Part shown: positions 1 through 10,684 of the stretch, in pieces
Layout: each line of letters opens with the position of its first letter
Position numbering within the stretch: position 1 is the first letter of the stretch
Assembly: GCA_031769625.1 (NCBI GenBank)
Contig: JAUIMM010000581.1
Span: forward strand, 1 to 64,000
Origin: Taudactylus pleione
Lineage: Eukaryota; Chordata; Amphibia; Anura; Myobatrachidae
DNA length: 64,000 nt
Reading direction: 5' to 3'
Program-made: the position numbers and the translations under genes
The notes under the pieces: generated by a model
Told to the model about the DNA's origin: nothing
What the model saw: the letters and a program-made list of their open reading frames with translations, nothing else
Database searches by the model: none

Positions 1-640
1 GTCAGATGCAAAATAGGTTTCAGATGTTTAGGATGTTTTCCATTCATACCGAGCATGCAGAGCAAATATTTTATTTATTTGCTAATTTCTAATTTTAACT
101 TACTATTGAATATAACTCTATGAAGGCGTTTTTTCTTGTCCCTTCTGGCCATTATTTCCCAGCAGTACAGATTCTGTTAACAAACCATGTCAAAGTGGTT
201 TCTACAAGTTCAAGAGAAGTTTCCAAACCGCACCCTGTGAGTTCCGTCTGCATTCTTGTACAACATAGAAGTAACTAATCAGAGATCAAGAAGGGTTTCT
301 GCTATAAACTTGTTGGGGGTGCATTTTTTTTGTCTTTTAAGTGTACACTAATCCACTTCATGACTGAAGAGTTTTCCCCTGCTTACTGAGCAGTTTTAGG
401 ATATAGTTGAACCTATTTTGCCATATTTTTTTACCTTTATCTAGCAATTGGCCCAATTTGACAGATGTATACCTTGAGAAGAGCCCAGATGCCTGAAAAT
501 GATTTTATTGCAATCGATAGAATCATTATCTTGTTTGAAGGCGCTTCAAATCGTCTCCACACTAACAGGATGATGCCGGAAGTGATCTGATCCTATCTTG
601 TACAATTTGCCCCTAAATGTGTATGGCCAAACTGAACTTA
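1..640. other. Non-coding flank
   Basis: No gene, exon or clear repeat boundary recognised. AT-rich sequence with only short reading frames. A TTA at 638-640 is the likely target site of the next element. Confidence 0.4.
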
Positions 641-1169
641 GGGCCTGATTCAGACCCGCTCGTGAGCGCTATGCGCTCGCTAGCGGGTCAATGTTTTGGC
701 CACTGCGCATATGCACGCCGGAGCCGGCTCCGATGTGCGCATGCGCGAGACCCGGCTAGCGACGGGCGCTCCGTCGCTCCGGGTCTCGCACCAAAAGGGG
801 GCGGCTGTCGATTTTGATCGACAGCTCGAACCGTTTTGGAGGCGTGGCCAGGGGGGTGGCTTAAAAAATGGAGGTGTTCCCAAGAGAACGCCTGCCGTTT
901 GTGGGGCGGCCCCACTGACATCACCAGTGATGTCAGTGAGAGAGCTTCCGGTTCTGTTAGAGCCAGAAGCTCTCTGGGGCTTGCGGCCACGAGACCCTAC
1001 CACAAGGGTCTCGTCGCAAGCCCGATGGTCGCGATGGTCTTGACCATCGCGACCATCATCATGGCCGCTCGCTATAGCTGTGGGTGGTCGCCCACAGCCT
1101 ATACAAGCGGCCAGGAGGCCGCTCCAAAAAAAAAAATAAAAAACACCCTGATTCAGAGCGAGCGCTCTT
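641..1169. mobile_element. Polyhairpin Harbinger-type MITE (family A), right end lost
   Basis: It begins GGGCCTGATTCAGACCCGCT after TTA, the same terminus as the complete copy at 39480-40029. The body is a run of consecutive inverted repeats: a GCGCATGCGC-containing stem, a GACGGGCG/CGTCGCTC stem, a CTGTCGAT/ATCGACAG stem, GGTGTTCCC/GAGAACGCC, the CACTGACATCACC palindrome, GAGAGCTTC/GAAGCTCTC, a GAGACCCT/AGGGTCTC stem and GATGGTCGCGATGGTC. The final copy of the terminus (CTGAATCAGGCCC) is absent. After CTGATTCAGAGCGAGCGCTC the sequence diverges, so the right end is deleted or overwritten. It has no coding capacity. Confidence 0.8.
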
Positions 1170-1494
1170 GTCTGCCTGACAAGATCAAAGTATGAGTAAC
1201 TTCACACAGTTAATGCAGGGATATAATCCATGATGTTAGGCTTATTGCAATATATTCTGTTATTTCCAATTTGAAGGAGTGATACAGCAGTAACTGCAAG
1301 TGTGTGTTATTATTTTTTTAACTTGAGAATGACCTTGGTTTGTGCAATTGGGCTCCCCTTTTGCCAGTTACAAAGTTTTCAGTGCAAGCTGGATCTCATA
1401 GTGTTGGTTAAATTATAAATAGTTTACCTGGATCCATTAGGACTAGCAAGCAAATAGAAGGTTTTTCCTGCACTAACCCGACATTACACTATGT
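1170..1494. other. Non-coding spacer
   Basis: AT-rich; nothing recognised. Confidence 0.3.
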
Positions 1495-2590
1495 TGTGCA
1501 GTAGCTTCTTGGGCCCACTCCCACCATACTACTCTTCCTTGGCCATTCTACCACTATTGATACAGTTGACCGCCCTCTTCTACTCCACAGCCTTCCCTCC
1601 CTTGCTCTTGGCAGCACAGTTCTCTACTCCTTCATTTTTGAATGCTTCTTGAGTGTCTCTATAATTGAAACATCCTACCCTGCAGTACCTCTATTTTTTG
1701 GGTTTCCTCAATACTCTGTTCTCAGCCCTCTGCTTTTCTAATTCTATACCTCTTCACTCGATAAACTAATACACTCCTTGTGTCTTCCACTATCACCTCC
1801 TATACAGATGACCCACAAATCTATCTCTCATGCCCTGACCTCATTCCTGTTTTAAAGTGTCTAACTGCATATCTGCCATATCTGTCTTACATTAAATCTC
1901 AACATATCAAAATCTGAGTTCACCGACTTCCCCTGCTCCTAGTGTCACTACTCTCCTGTAGTCTCCCTCACAATTGACAATCTCTCAACTGTCTGGTCTC
2001 ATCCTCCTTAGAAACACTGATAGAGTACTCCTTCTTCTCACTCAGATGTTATGAAACCCCTTATCCATTCTCCCTAGCTCCATTGCTCCTGCTATTTGGT
2101 TTTCCCTTTAACTGTCTTTCCAATCTACAATCAATCCTAAATGCTGTGGCAAGACGGATCGAACTCCAGTGCAACACTCTGCAAATTCCTACTCAGTCTC
2201 TCCATCTCCACAGTCCAAGCTGCTCAGTCATCTTGACAGCCTCACCAGCTCCTCCACTTCATACATCTCTCTCCCTAACAAGATAGACTTCTTCTCATCC
2301 TCTTTGTTCTGCCTCTGAGCTACATCTGTCCTCATCTCTGGTAACCACCTCTCTCTCCTGCCACCATGATTTCTCCTGTGCTGCTCTCTGCTGACCAGCT
2401 TCTCCTTTAATCTTCAATCCTCAAAATGTTCTCAAATTCTACATCTTCACTTTAGACTTTCCCACCCCACCTGATACTACTTCCTATCCATGTTTTACCA
2501 GCTCCAGTCCTATGTCCAGTCCAATGAGCTCTTTGTCTCAGCTTTGCTCTCACACTTTAAGCTGTCTCTCACACTGAGTGTACTTTACCT
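1495..2590 (+). pseudogene. L2-like LINE reverse transcriptase relic
   Basis: A decayed non-LTR retrotransposon, 5' truncated and with several frameshifts. From 1706 the reading Pro-Gln-Tyr-Ser-Val-Leu-Ser-Pro-Leu-Leu-Phe matches the PQGSVLGPLLF block of L2/CR1-type reverse transcriptases. At 1801, in another frame, Tyr-Thr-Asp-Asp-Pro-Gln-Ile-Tyr corresponds to the catalytic YADDTQ motif. Near 2135 a stretch resembles the conserved LQ..NAAARL block of the thumb region. The pyrimidine-rich coding strand and block order fit the L2 clade better than L1. CR1 or Rex1 cannot be excluded by eye. Confidence 0.65.
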
Positions 2591-2593
2591 TTT

Positions 2594-2771
2594 GGGGAGA
2601 TGTATCAATCCTCCTAACGATTGGAGAACTGGACAGGTGGAGAAGTTGACCATACAGTAGCAACCAATCAGCTTTTAGCTATCATTTATAAAGTACATTT
2701 TATAAAATGATAGGTAGGAACTGATTGGTTGCTATGGGCAACCACGCTTTAAAAGGCTTGATACATCTCCC
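2594..2771. mobile_element. Foldback MITE with GGGAGATGTATCAA ends
   Basis: Terminal inverted repeats GGGGAGATGTATCAA and TTGATACATCTCCC enclose about 178 bp. Internal arms carry CCAATCAG and ATTGGTTGCTATGGGCAAC in mirror orientation. Non-coding. Confidence 0.7.
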
Positions 2772-2909
2772 TAGTCCTTTTGATTGCACTTCTTTGCCAA
2801 CCTCATTTGTAATTGTTTATGTGCGATTTGCAGCTATGACTGTCCAGCACTACAGAGTTTTGTGGCATCTTAGAAATGAACAGTGATGGTTATGAGAATG
2901 GCACTCATA

Positions 2910-3084
2910 GGGGTAAATTTACTAAAGTGAGAGTTTTTAGAAGTGGAGATGTTGCCCATAGCAACCAATCAGATTCTACTTAACGTTTAACTAGCAGATT
3001 GTAGAAGATTATAGCTAGAATCTAATTGGTTGCTATGGGCAACATCTCCTCTTCTAAAAACTCTCACTTTAGTAAATTTACCCC
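2910..3084. mobile_element. Foldback MITE, GGGGTAAATTTACTAAAG family
   Basis: A nearly perfect palindrome of 175 bp. The left arm opens with GGGGTAAATTTACTAAAGTG and the right arm closes with its complement. It is flanked by ATA at 2907-2909 and 3085-3087, a likely 3-bp target duplication. Relatives lie at about 44992-45163, 63590-63686 and 63840-63954. Each intact arm has GTTGCCCATAGCAAC next to CCAATCAG. Confidence 0.8.
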
Positions 3085-3282
3085 ATAGATTTCTCTTGGA
3101 ATGTATTTTATACATGTTTTTTTCCAATAATTTATTATGCATCCTAAAATTATCTAGAATTTGAAATAAAATACTCAAAAGGCTGATTTGTATTTTCTTT
3201 AGTTGTCTACCAGTGTATTGGTAATTTCAAACCGAAAAGAACAATGTCAGTGCATAATTTGGATATATCTGCAGATTAATGC

Positions 3283-3560
3283 TGGATACACACTAGACGA
3301 TATGTCGTCTGATCCCTTGGATCAGGCCGACATCTTAGGCACATCCTCTAGTGTGTACCCACTCTAGTGTGTACCCACTGCCTCTGCTGCCTGCATGCAT
3401 GGATGGCGGAGCGACCCAGCTGCCGACGCCGGCAAGTTCAATGGTGCCGGTGAACGACATATGGGGCGATCGGTCACCGACGTGCAGTGTATATTGCCTG
3501 CCCGATAAGTCGTTCATTGACACCATTGCATCAGGGGTTCACCTAATGTGTACCCACTTT
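3283..3560. mobile_element. Foldback MITE (GATACACACTAG / CTAATGTGTACCC ends)
   Basis: Begins GGATACACACTAGACGATAT and ends with an imperfect complement, CCTAATGTGTACCCAC. Internally it has a duplicated TCTAGTGTGTACCCAC. The terminal sequence resembles the elements at 31312-31676 and 38690-39090. No coding capacity. Confidence 0.55.
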
Positions 3561-3738
3561 AAGATTGCAGCTAGATGGGTCATCCTGGTCTAACAGAGCT
3601 ATGTTACCACAGTGTTTCCAACATCTAACAGACCATATTTTAATATTATTGTCCTACCCCCTGTTCCCTCCCCTAAAATAATCCTTGCAAGTCTTAGAAC
3701 TAGAATTAGAGTGTGGCATTGTATGGGTGTCAAACAGT

Positions 3739-3834
3739 GGGACATACCTCCCAACTGTACCCAAATCTAGGCAAAGTACTGATAATCGGAATGGTGGGAC
3801 TATGCCACCTAAAAGAGACAGTTGGGAGGTATGG
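3739..3834. mobile_element. Short foldback MITE (CATACCTCCCAACTGT arms)
   Basis: Arms ACATACCTCCCAACTGT and ACAGTTGGGAGGTATG face each other across about 60 bp. The flanking stretches 3561-3738 and 3835-4223 show nothing recognisable. Confidence 0.6.
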
Positions 3835-4223
3835 GCAAGAGCTGGTTACGGAGTATTATGTATGTGTTTTGTTTGTAATCTGTAGACATCAATGAGCATG
3901 GCAGTTGCCCACAGAATCTTGGCTAATAGCCAAAATGAGACTGTTAGACCAACAGCACTAATCCAGGTGCCAAGACCTTCTGGTATATCAAATATGTCAG
4001 TACATGTGTGTTGCCATGGAAGGCAATGAAAATGACTTTTCCTGTTATTCCCAACTTCAGTTCACAAAGTCCTTAGAAAATAACATATTGCCATATAGCT
4101 ATTTATAGCTAAAATTACAGGTCAGACATATTAAATTATACATTGCTTTACCCTTGGGTAAAGTATAAATGTTCTTTCTTCTACCAAACAATGTGTTTTT
4201 CAATACTTAGCTGTTATGACAAA

Positions 4224-5264
4224 GGCCCTGATTCAGAGCCGTTCGTTAACAGCAGTACGCTCGTTGCGTTCCGATGTTGAGTAACCGCGCATGCGTCGGT
4301 GTTACACTGCGCATGTGCGTACGGCAGATTGCGAGTTTTTTTGTCTCGTTTGTCAAATAGCGTACAGGAAGTGACATGTCAAATGTGATTGACAGAACAG
4401 GCCGTTTTTGGGCGTTGACGGGGGTGGAGATGGAAAAACGCAGGCGTGGCGAGGCGTTTTTTGGGCGTACATACATTAACAAATGCGAACGTCAAATGTG
4501 TTCGTACCAACTCCTACGTCACTGGATGATCCTCTTTCCTTTCAAAATGCTCGCACAGCTTAGGGGCTGGATAACTCGACCACAGTGGCGATGGCCTTCT
4601 CCTCCGTCCCGGCACTCCACGATGTATCATCGATTAATCACGGCTTGTCAGAAACTCAATTAGTGTTGGATTGAAAAACGGCTTGGTATGTGTTTGGAAA
4701 GCAGTTTTTTTGGATAGCACAAAACCGAACGCAGGTGGAAATCATAGCTGCTAATGTCTGGATTACACAATCAATTAGCGTACATTTGTGGGGGTGTATT
4801 TTGGCCGCAATGTGTTCGTTTTTGGACTATTGCAACAATAATGTCATCATGTTTAGGTTTGGTCCCTCATTTTGTGTTTGCAAGGTGATTTTTCCTCCTT
4901 AGGTAATGTTTTAAACGTTCCTTAACGAGCCCTTTTTTTTCAATGTGTAATTTTTTAGTTTGAACGTTGTAGGCTTGTGTGCCCGGATTAAATGTAACCC
5001 ATTTTTTCAATAATGTCAGAATACAAAGTCGTACATTTGTGGTAAATTTATTGGTATCCACCCAAAAAAAAATACACATATTTAACTCAAACATTTTTGG
5101 CAGTGTTCCACAATATTTATTAATTGTGCAAACAATAATTTTTTGGTAAACGAAAATTCAAAAATTAAAAACAATTCACAAGAAAGGAGAGGGAAGTTTT
5201 GGCCAGAAAGGAATATGAGGCAAGCACAGAAGAAGTGTGGGAAAAGTAGCCAATGGTGTCACCG
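4224..5264. other. Left arm of the Harbinger element, non-coding
   Basis: After the terminus it contains GTGATTGACAGAACAGGCCG and an ACGCAGGCGTGGCGAGGCG block. Related sequences occur in the short family-B MITEs, for example at 29430-29515. The rest is AT-rich and lacks a convincing gene. It probably includes the original 3' end of the first Myb-like gene, now cut off by the DIRS insertion. Confidence 0.55.
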
Positions 5265-5420
5265 TTTCTACTTCAGGGTCCATAGGGTATCCACAGGATA
5301 CCTTGGGGTATAGGTGTGATGTCAGTCATCGGGCACCAAAGAGTTAAGCTTTCAGCCTCCCAGGATGCACTAGGTCCCCCTCCTATACCCCGCCCCCGAG
5401 CCAAGGCATCTCAGTTTCGT
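5265..5420. repeat. Left inverted terminal repeat of the DIRS element
   Basis: TTTCTACTTCAGGGTCCATA followed by a TATCCACAGGATACC block and a CCGCCCCCGAGCCAAGGCAT block. The complement of most of this lies at 10947-11066, and the complement of the first 44 bp also lies at 10685-10728. The outermost AAGAACTTACCCTTGTTATC segment present at the right end is missing here. The region 5421-6356 has no recognisable protein. Confidence 0.75.
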
Positions 5421-6356
5421 TTGGTGCCCGGCCGGAGTCGGAGGCACCTGCTAGAGGGGGGCTTAGAAGAGCCCCTGAAGCTTTTTCTTCATGCAGCTGT
5501 GGCTGCACATCTGGATGAACAGCATGGACAGTCAGTCCTGACGTCCATGCTGTCTTCCCTACACCCTGCCGGTACCAGAACGCCGGTACTGATCCGGGGA
5601 TGCTGGTGGACATCTGGGGTCACAGCTAGCGGTGACCCCAGATGTTCCGGACCATGGCCGGATTCAAGGGGGACAGAGGTAAGCAGCGGGGTCCCGCGGG
5701 GGGTCCTCGCTGATCACATGGTCCTAAGTCCCCAGGCAGGGGGCTCCTTGGGGACTGGCTGCAGCGTGGAGCCAGGCGATCAACCTGCGCTTCCACTACC
5801 CCCTGGGACAGCGGACCGCAGCAGAGCGGTAGCGCTGCGGCGTCCCAGGGGTTAAATGCATGCAAGGGGAGCGCGCCTTCCCTGTCTCACAGCCGGCGCC
5901 TCCCCCGCTGCACACAGCCCTCTCTGCACTGTGCTGACTGGCCCTGTGTCAGCGCTCCTCCCCCAGGCCAGCCTTCTCTCTGCTCCTCGGTGGCCATCTT
6001 TTCTGAAGCATGGTGAACGCTGCTGGAAGCCTGCATTGGAAGCATCGTGGTCTGGGTCCCCCCGCATACCTCTCCTCCGCTGTGGTCAGGTCTGTGTATG
6101 CAGCGCTGTGTCCTACCAGGCCCTGTGTCTGTGTAGTTGAGTGATCAGTGCTGTTAGTGCAGGAATTGTTATTTCTCTGCATTGTATGTGACTGTGCTAG
6201 CGCTGCTGCCTGTAACTTTTTTTTTTTTTTTCTAAACTGTCAGCTTTATACTGTCCCTGTTTTTTCTGCTAAGCCCTTGCGGTGCGGTGCTGCAGGGTAG
6301 TCTCTCGGCTCTTAAAATATATAATTGGTGAGAGGGGTCACATACGTGGTGCCATC

Positions 6357-7824
6357 ATGTCTGAAAGTGATTTTCCCCTCCGGCTACAGTGTACTACGTG
6401 TAAAGTACCATTAGCGGTGGGGGAGGGTAGCGCGGAGGGCCGCTGCCGGCAGTGTTTGTCTATGGCGCGGCCTCTTACGGTTACTGCACCGGTACAGGTG
6501 CCGCCCTGGGCTTGTTTCGCTCAAGCGCTTACAGCCTTAGTGGGCCAGTTAGCTCCGCAGCCCGCGTTTACACCGATGGGTTTGTCCCAGCAGTCAGTGG
6601 TGTCGTCACCCATGCAGGGTTTCCCACGACAATTGGTGGTACCCCACAGTCTCCCTATTTCCCCGCTCCCGGTTTCTCAGGAGCCAGCGTGGGTTAACTC
6701 CCTGACGAGTTCTGTACAGCACTTGTCGGATGTGTTGCAAGGGGAGTCTGTGATGCGGCCGCATAAACGGCCGGTGGCGTCTCTGTCGGCTCCTTATGAG
6801 GATGACGAGGGGACGTCTGATGATGGGGAGATTCTGGATCCGTATGATCAGGAACCTCTCCATGCTAAGGACGCTGATGCTAAGTCCAAAGTATATATTC
6901 CTGGACTTATTCGGGCGGTCCGCACAGCCTTGGTGATTGAGGACGAAGTTCCCCCAGCGGCTAAATCTAAGTATGCCTTTTTCAAAGATGTCAAGGGCGA
7001 TGCCACAGTCTTTCCTCTTTCGGGTCAGTTGGTGGACCATTTAGAGGAGGCGTGGAAACAGCCTGGCAAAAGATACCAGCCGCAGAGACGCCTGGCGGTG
7101 GCTTATCCGTTCGCGGATAATTATTTTGCAAAGTGGGAATCCCCTCCACAGGTGGATTCTCACGTGACCCGTCTTGTCCGTAGTGCCACATTGCCGATGC
7201 CATCCATGTCCTCCCTTAAGGATGCTACGGACCGCAAGGTGGAGATCTGCCTGAAGTCCGCTTATTCCCTTGCGGGGGGGGGGGGGGGCAGCACGGCCGG
7301 CTATGGTCATTTGCTGGGTTGCCAGGGCGATGGAGCGCTGGGCGGATTCATTAGAGGCTTCTTTCGATTCCGGCTGTCCGGCCGAACAGGCGGAGTTGAT
7401 TGGCAATCTCCGTGATTCGGCCACCTACATCAACGAGGCGGCCCTAGACATTAGTACTCTGGTGTCTAGGATTTCTTCAGCAGCGGTAGCTGCTCGTCGC
7501 ACCTTGTGGCTGCGATCCTGGAAGGCGGACGCAGATTCCAAAAAGGGTCTGGAGGCGTTGCCGTTTACCGGAGAAGTTCTCTTCAGTCCGGATCTGGATA
7601 AGATTGTGGCCACGCTGGCGGCAGCCAAATCGGCTTGTCTCCCGTCGGCCGCTGCTCCTTCTGGTTCTGGACCATCGTCCTTTCGGTCATCTAGGGCCCA
7701 GGGCAGGCCCAAACCACAGTCGTTTCCTCGACAGGCTGGCCCTAAGAAATCGGTCAAGCCCCGGAAGCAGGCATGGAGTACCAGACGTCCGGCCCCCAAG
7801 CCAGATGACAAGCCTGCGGCCTGA
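6357..7824 (+). pseudogene. DIRS gag-like protein, split by a poly-G frameshift
   Basis: Translation from ATG 6357 (MSESDFPLRLQCTTC) begins with closely spaced cysteines (CTTC, CRQC), followed by a proline-rich linker and an acidic segment. The reading frame changes at a long G run near 7275-7289. It then resumes with a helical domain containing LVSRISSAAVAARRTLWLRS and WKADADSKKGLEALPF, and ends in a Lys/Arg/Pro-rich tail at 7824. The WKADADSKK...PF block resembles the C-terminal domain of vertebrate LAP2-alpha, which has been proposed to derive from a DIRS gag. Gag probably coats the RNA intermediate. The pol start (7805) overlaps the gag tail. Confidence 0.75.
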
Positions 7825-8764
7825 CGGTCCGGGCCTCCCTTTGGGGGATCCCAGGGTGGGAGGCCGCCTGCTGCAGTTCGCCCAGTGTTGGTCGACCACT
7901 ACGACAGACACTTGGGTTCTGGAGGTGGTCTCCCACGGGTACGCCCTCTCCTTCCGGCACAGACCCCCGGCTCGATTCTTCACCACGGGTCTACCATCAG
8001 ACCGGAACAAGGCTACGGAGCTGCGGAAGGTATTGCACACTATGCTCCAGGCTGGAGTTATAGTGCCTGTTCCATTCTCCCAGAGGGGCCAGGGTTTCTA
8101 TTCAAATCTTTTTTTGGTACAGAAACCCAATGGGTCGTATCGTCCGATTCTCAACCTCAAAGCACTCAACAGGTCATTGCGGGTACCGAAGTTTTGGATG
8201 GAGACCCTACGGTCCATCATTCTGGCGCTGGAACCTGGGGACTACATGGTGTCATTGGACATACAGGACGCTTACCTGCATGTCCCTATTCTTTTGCGCC
8301 ATCAACAATTCCTCAGGTTTGCAATCCGCAGCGACCACTTCCAGTTTCGGGCGTTACCTTTTGGCCTGGCGACAGCATCACGGGTTTTCACCGAGATGAT
8401 GGCGGTCATGGCGGCTTCTCTGCGGCTGCAGGGAGTCCGCATGTTGCCGTACTTGGACGACCTGTTATTGGTGGCAGGATCTCCAGAGCTCCTGTTACGC
8501 CACTTGGACCTGACCATTGCACTGCTGCAACGGCACGGCTGGCTAATCAACTGGCAGAAGTCCACTCTAATCCCGTCTCGGAGGATTCTGCATCTTGGTG
8601 CCTTATTGGGCTCGGGACAGCAAAGGATCTTAGTGACGGAGGACAAGATCTCTGCTTTACAGTCAAGGGTGCGCAGTTGTCTGCACAGCCGCCAGGTGTT
8701 CCTACACTCGGCGATGAGGTTACTGGGCTCCATGGTGTCGGTGTTCGACCTCTGCAGCACCTGA
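7805..8764 (+). pseudogene. DIRS reverse transcriptase domain
   Basis: The frame opens at ATG 7805, overlapping gag by about 20 nt. RT blocks in order: LVQKPNGSYRPILNLKALN, the first catalytic Asp in VSLDIQDAYLHVPI, FRALPFGLATASRVF, and the catalytic YLDDLLL at about 8449-8469. INWQKSTLIPSRRILHLG marks the thumb/connection. The enzyme would copy element RNA into DNA. Homology continues in another frame (VRPLQHLILSKWNGLP) past about 8740, so a frameshift precedes the stop at 8764. Confidence 0.85.
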
Positions 8765-8774
8765 TCCTGTCCAA

Positions 8775-9647
8775 GTGGAACGGGCTGCCTCAGTCTCTGA
8801 AGTCCCAGACGATTGTGCTCACCCCGGACGTCCGTTCTGGGTTCCAAATTGGGTCCTGTTGACAACGGACGCCAGTCTTCGGGGCTGGGGAGCGGTTTTG
8901 GGTCCACACTTGTTTCAGGGCAGGTGGACGACGACAGAAGCGGAGCTTCCCATAAATATCTTGGAAATCCGTGCGGTCTTCAATGCTCTCCAGCAGGCAC
9001 ATCGGTTTCTCCAGGGTCACCCGGTACTGGTCCAGTCGGACAACGCTACCACCGTGGCCTACATCAACAGGCAAGGAGGAACCCGCAGTCGGGCGGCTCT
9101 CGTAGAGGTCTCTCGGATCCTGGTTTGGGCGGAGCGCAATCTTCCGGCCATATCAGCGGTCTTCATCCCGGGAGTGCTAAATTGGGAGGCGGACTTTCTA
9201 AGTCGCCAGGACGTTCATCCGGGGGAATGGTCCCTGCACCCGGACGTTTTTCAACTGCTGGTGGACAGGTGGGGTCTTCCAGAGACCGACCTCATGGCGT
9301 CCCGGCACAACAACAAGTTGCCGGTGTACGGGTCCCGCACAAGAGACGAAGGGGCGTCTCTGGTGGATGCTCTGTCCGTCCGGTGGACGTTCCGGTTCGC
9401 ATACCTGTTCCCTCCGGTCTCCCTTCTTCCACGGGTAATCCGGAAATTCAAACAGGAAGGAGGGACGCTCCTGTTGATAGCTCCCGCGTGGCCCAGACGG
9501 CACTGGTTCTCAGACCTTCAGGGTCTGTCCGTGGACAGTCCTCTGCGGTTGCCGCTACGACCGGACCTTCTGTCTCAAGGTCCTTGTCTTCACCCGGACC
9601 TGACTCGGCTGTCTTTGACGGCGTGGCTGTTGAGACGGCCATGCTGA
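8775..9647 (+). pseudogene. DIRS RNase H domain and connector
   Basis: RNase H acidic residues are visible in order: TTDASLRGWG, EIRAVFNALQ, VQSDNATTVAYINRQGG and NWEADFLSR. The DIRS-typical SLLPRVIRKFKQEGGTLLLI and APAWPRRHWFSDL blocks follow. The domain degrades RNA in RNA-DNA hybrids. It is displaced from the RT frame by small indels near 8740 and 8840. The frame ends at TGA 9645-9647 but stays in register with the recombinase, so the TGA looks like a single premature stop in what was one RT-RH-YR polyprotein. Confidence 0.85.
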
Positions 9648-10664
9648 GGTCCCGGGGGTTTTTCCAGCTCTGTGGTGCGTACCATGTTGCGAGCTCGGAA
9701 ACCGTCTTCCGCGAGGATATACCATCGCGTGTGGCTTACATTCTTCCAGTGGTGTCGACCGAGAGGTTATGCACCGAGGGAGTTTCGTCTGTCTCGGATT
9801 CTCGCCTTCCTACAAGCAGGACTAGATCATGGGCTTCGCCTTGCTTCTTTGAAGGTACAGGTTTCGGCCCTGTCTGTTTGGTTTCACCGTAGGATTGCTA
9901 CAATCCCGGATGTGCGCACCTTTATGCAAGGTGTTGTCCGCATTCAGCCGCCTTTTGTTCCACCTGTGGCGCCTTGGGATTTGGCTGTGGTCCTGAGGGC
10001 TCTCCAAGGACCGCCGTTTGAACCACTGGGCTCAGTGGATCTTAAATGGCTAACAGCTAAGACTGTTTTCCTTCTGGCTATTGCTTCGGCCAGACGTGTT
10101 TCTGAGTTAGGTGCTCTTTCTTGTAGACCCCCTTTCTTGGTTTTTCATGGGAACAGGGCAGTGCTCCACACTCGGCCCGAGTTTCTTCCCAAAGTTGTTT
10201 CCCAGTTTCATGTTAACGAGGAAATCGTTGTTCCGGCCTTTAACTCACCGGGTCTTTCCGTGGGTGAGGCCTCTTTGGATGTTGTGCGGGCCTTAAGGAC
10301 TTATGTTGACCGCACTTCTTCGTTTAGGAAGTCGGACGCTTTGTTTGTCCTCTATGGCTTCCGTAAAAAGGGTTGGCCTGCTTCAAAGCAAACTTTGGCA
10401 GCCTGGATCCGTATGGCTATTTCTGAAGCTTATCTTCATGAAGGCCTGCCGGTTCCTCCTTCTGTGAAGGCTCATTCCACTAGGTCTGTGGGTCCTTCGT
10501 GGGCAGCTCAACGTGGTGCCTCTGCAGTCCAGATCTGCAAGGCTGCTACGTGGTCCTCTGTCCATACCTTCGTGAGGTATTACAGGTTTGACACCTTCGC
10601 CTCTCAGGATGCTTCCTTCGGGCGGCGGATTCTCCTTTCTGCACAGGAGCATCCCCACCCTTAA
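9648..10664 (+). CDS. DIRS tyrosine recombinase (YR)
   Basis: Frame open from just after TGA 9645-9647 to TAA at 10664; the first ATG is 9684. The SSARIYHRVWLTFFQWC segment is the N-terminal SAM-like/core-binding part. Catalytic residues of the family are present: Arg in ASARRVSELGAL, the His-X-X-Arg pair in KAHSTRSVG, and the nucleophilic Tyr in HTFVRYYRFD. The enzyme would integrate a circular DNA intermediate. The domain itself appears intact at about 330 residues. The upstream stop suggests it is no longer made as part of pol. Confidence 0.88.
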   Translation, partial: GPGGFSSSVVRTMLRARKPSSARIYHRVWLTFFQWCRPRGYAPREFRLSRILAFLQAGLDHGLRLASLKVQVSALSVWFHRRIATIPDVRTFMQGVVRIQPPFVPPVAPWDLAVVLRALQGPPFEPLGSVDLKWLTAKTVFLLAIASARRVSELGALSCRPPFLVFHGNRAVLHTRPEFLPKVVSQFHVNEEIVVPAFNSPGLSVGEASLDVVRALRTYVDRTSSFRKSDALFVLYGFRKKGWPASKQTLAAWIRMAISEAYLHEGLPVPPSVKAHSTRSVGPSWAAQRGASAVQICKAATWSSVHTFVRYYRFDTFASQDASFGRRILLSAQEHPHP

Positions 10665-10684
10665 AGGATACTGCTTTGGGACAT

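Noticed and set aside
180..300. Possible exon-like stretch (Lys-Phe-Pro-Asn-Arg-Thr-Leu reading)
   Set aside because: Very short, no splice pair and no family I can name.
5316..5855. 179-codon frame at the DIRS left end
   Set aside because: Overlaps the terminal repeat and leader. No match to DIRS proteins; gag starts later at 6357.
6606..7424. Antisense frames in gag and pol
   Set aside because: Shadows of the sense coding strand; no domain recognised.
7885..8862. 325-codon plus-strand frame overlapping pol
   Set aside because: Mostly a shadow of the RT gene. Only its last part (RPLQHLILSKWNGLP) carries real pol homology because of a frameshift.
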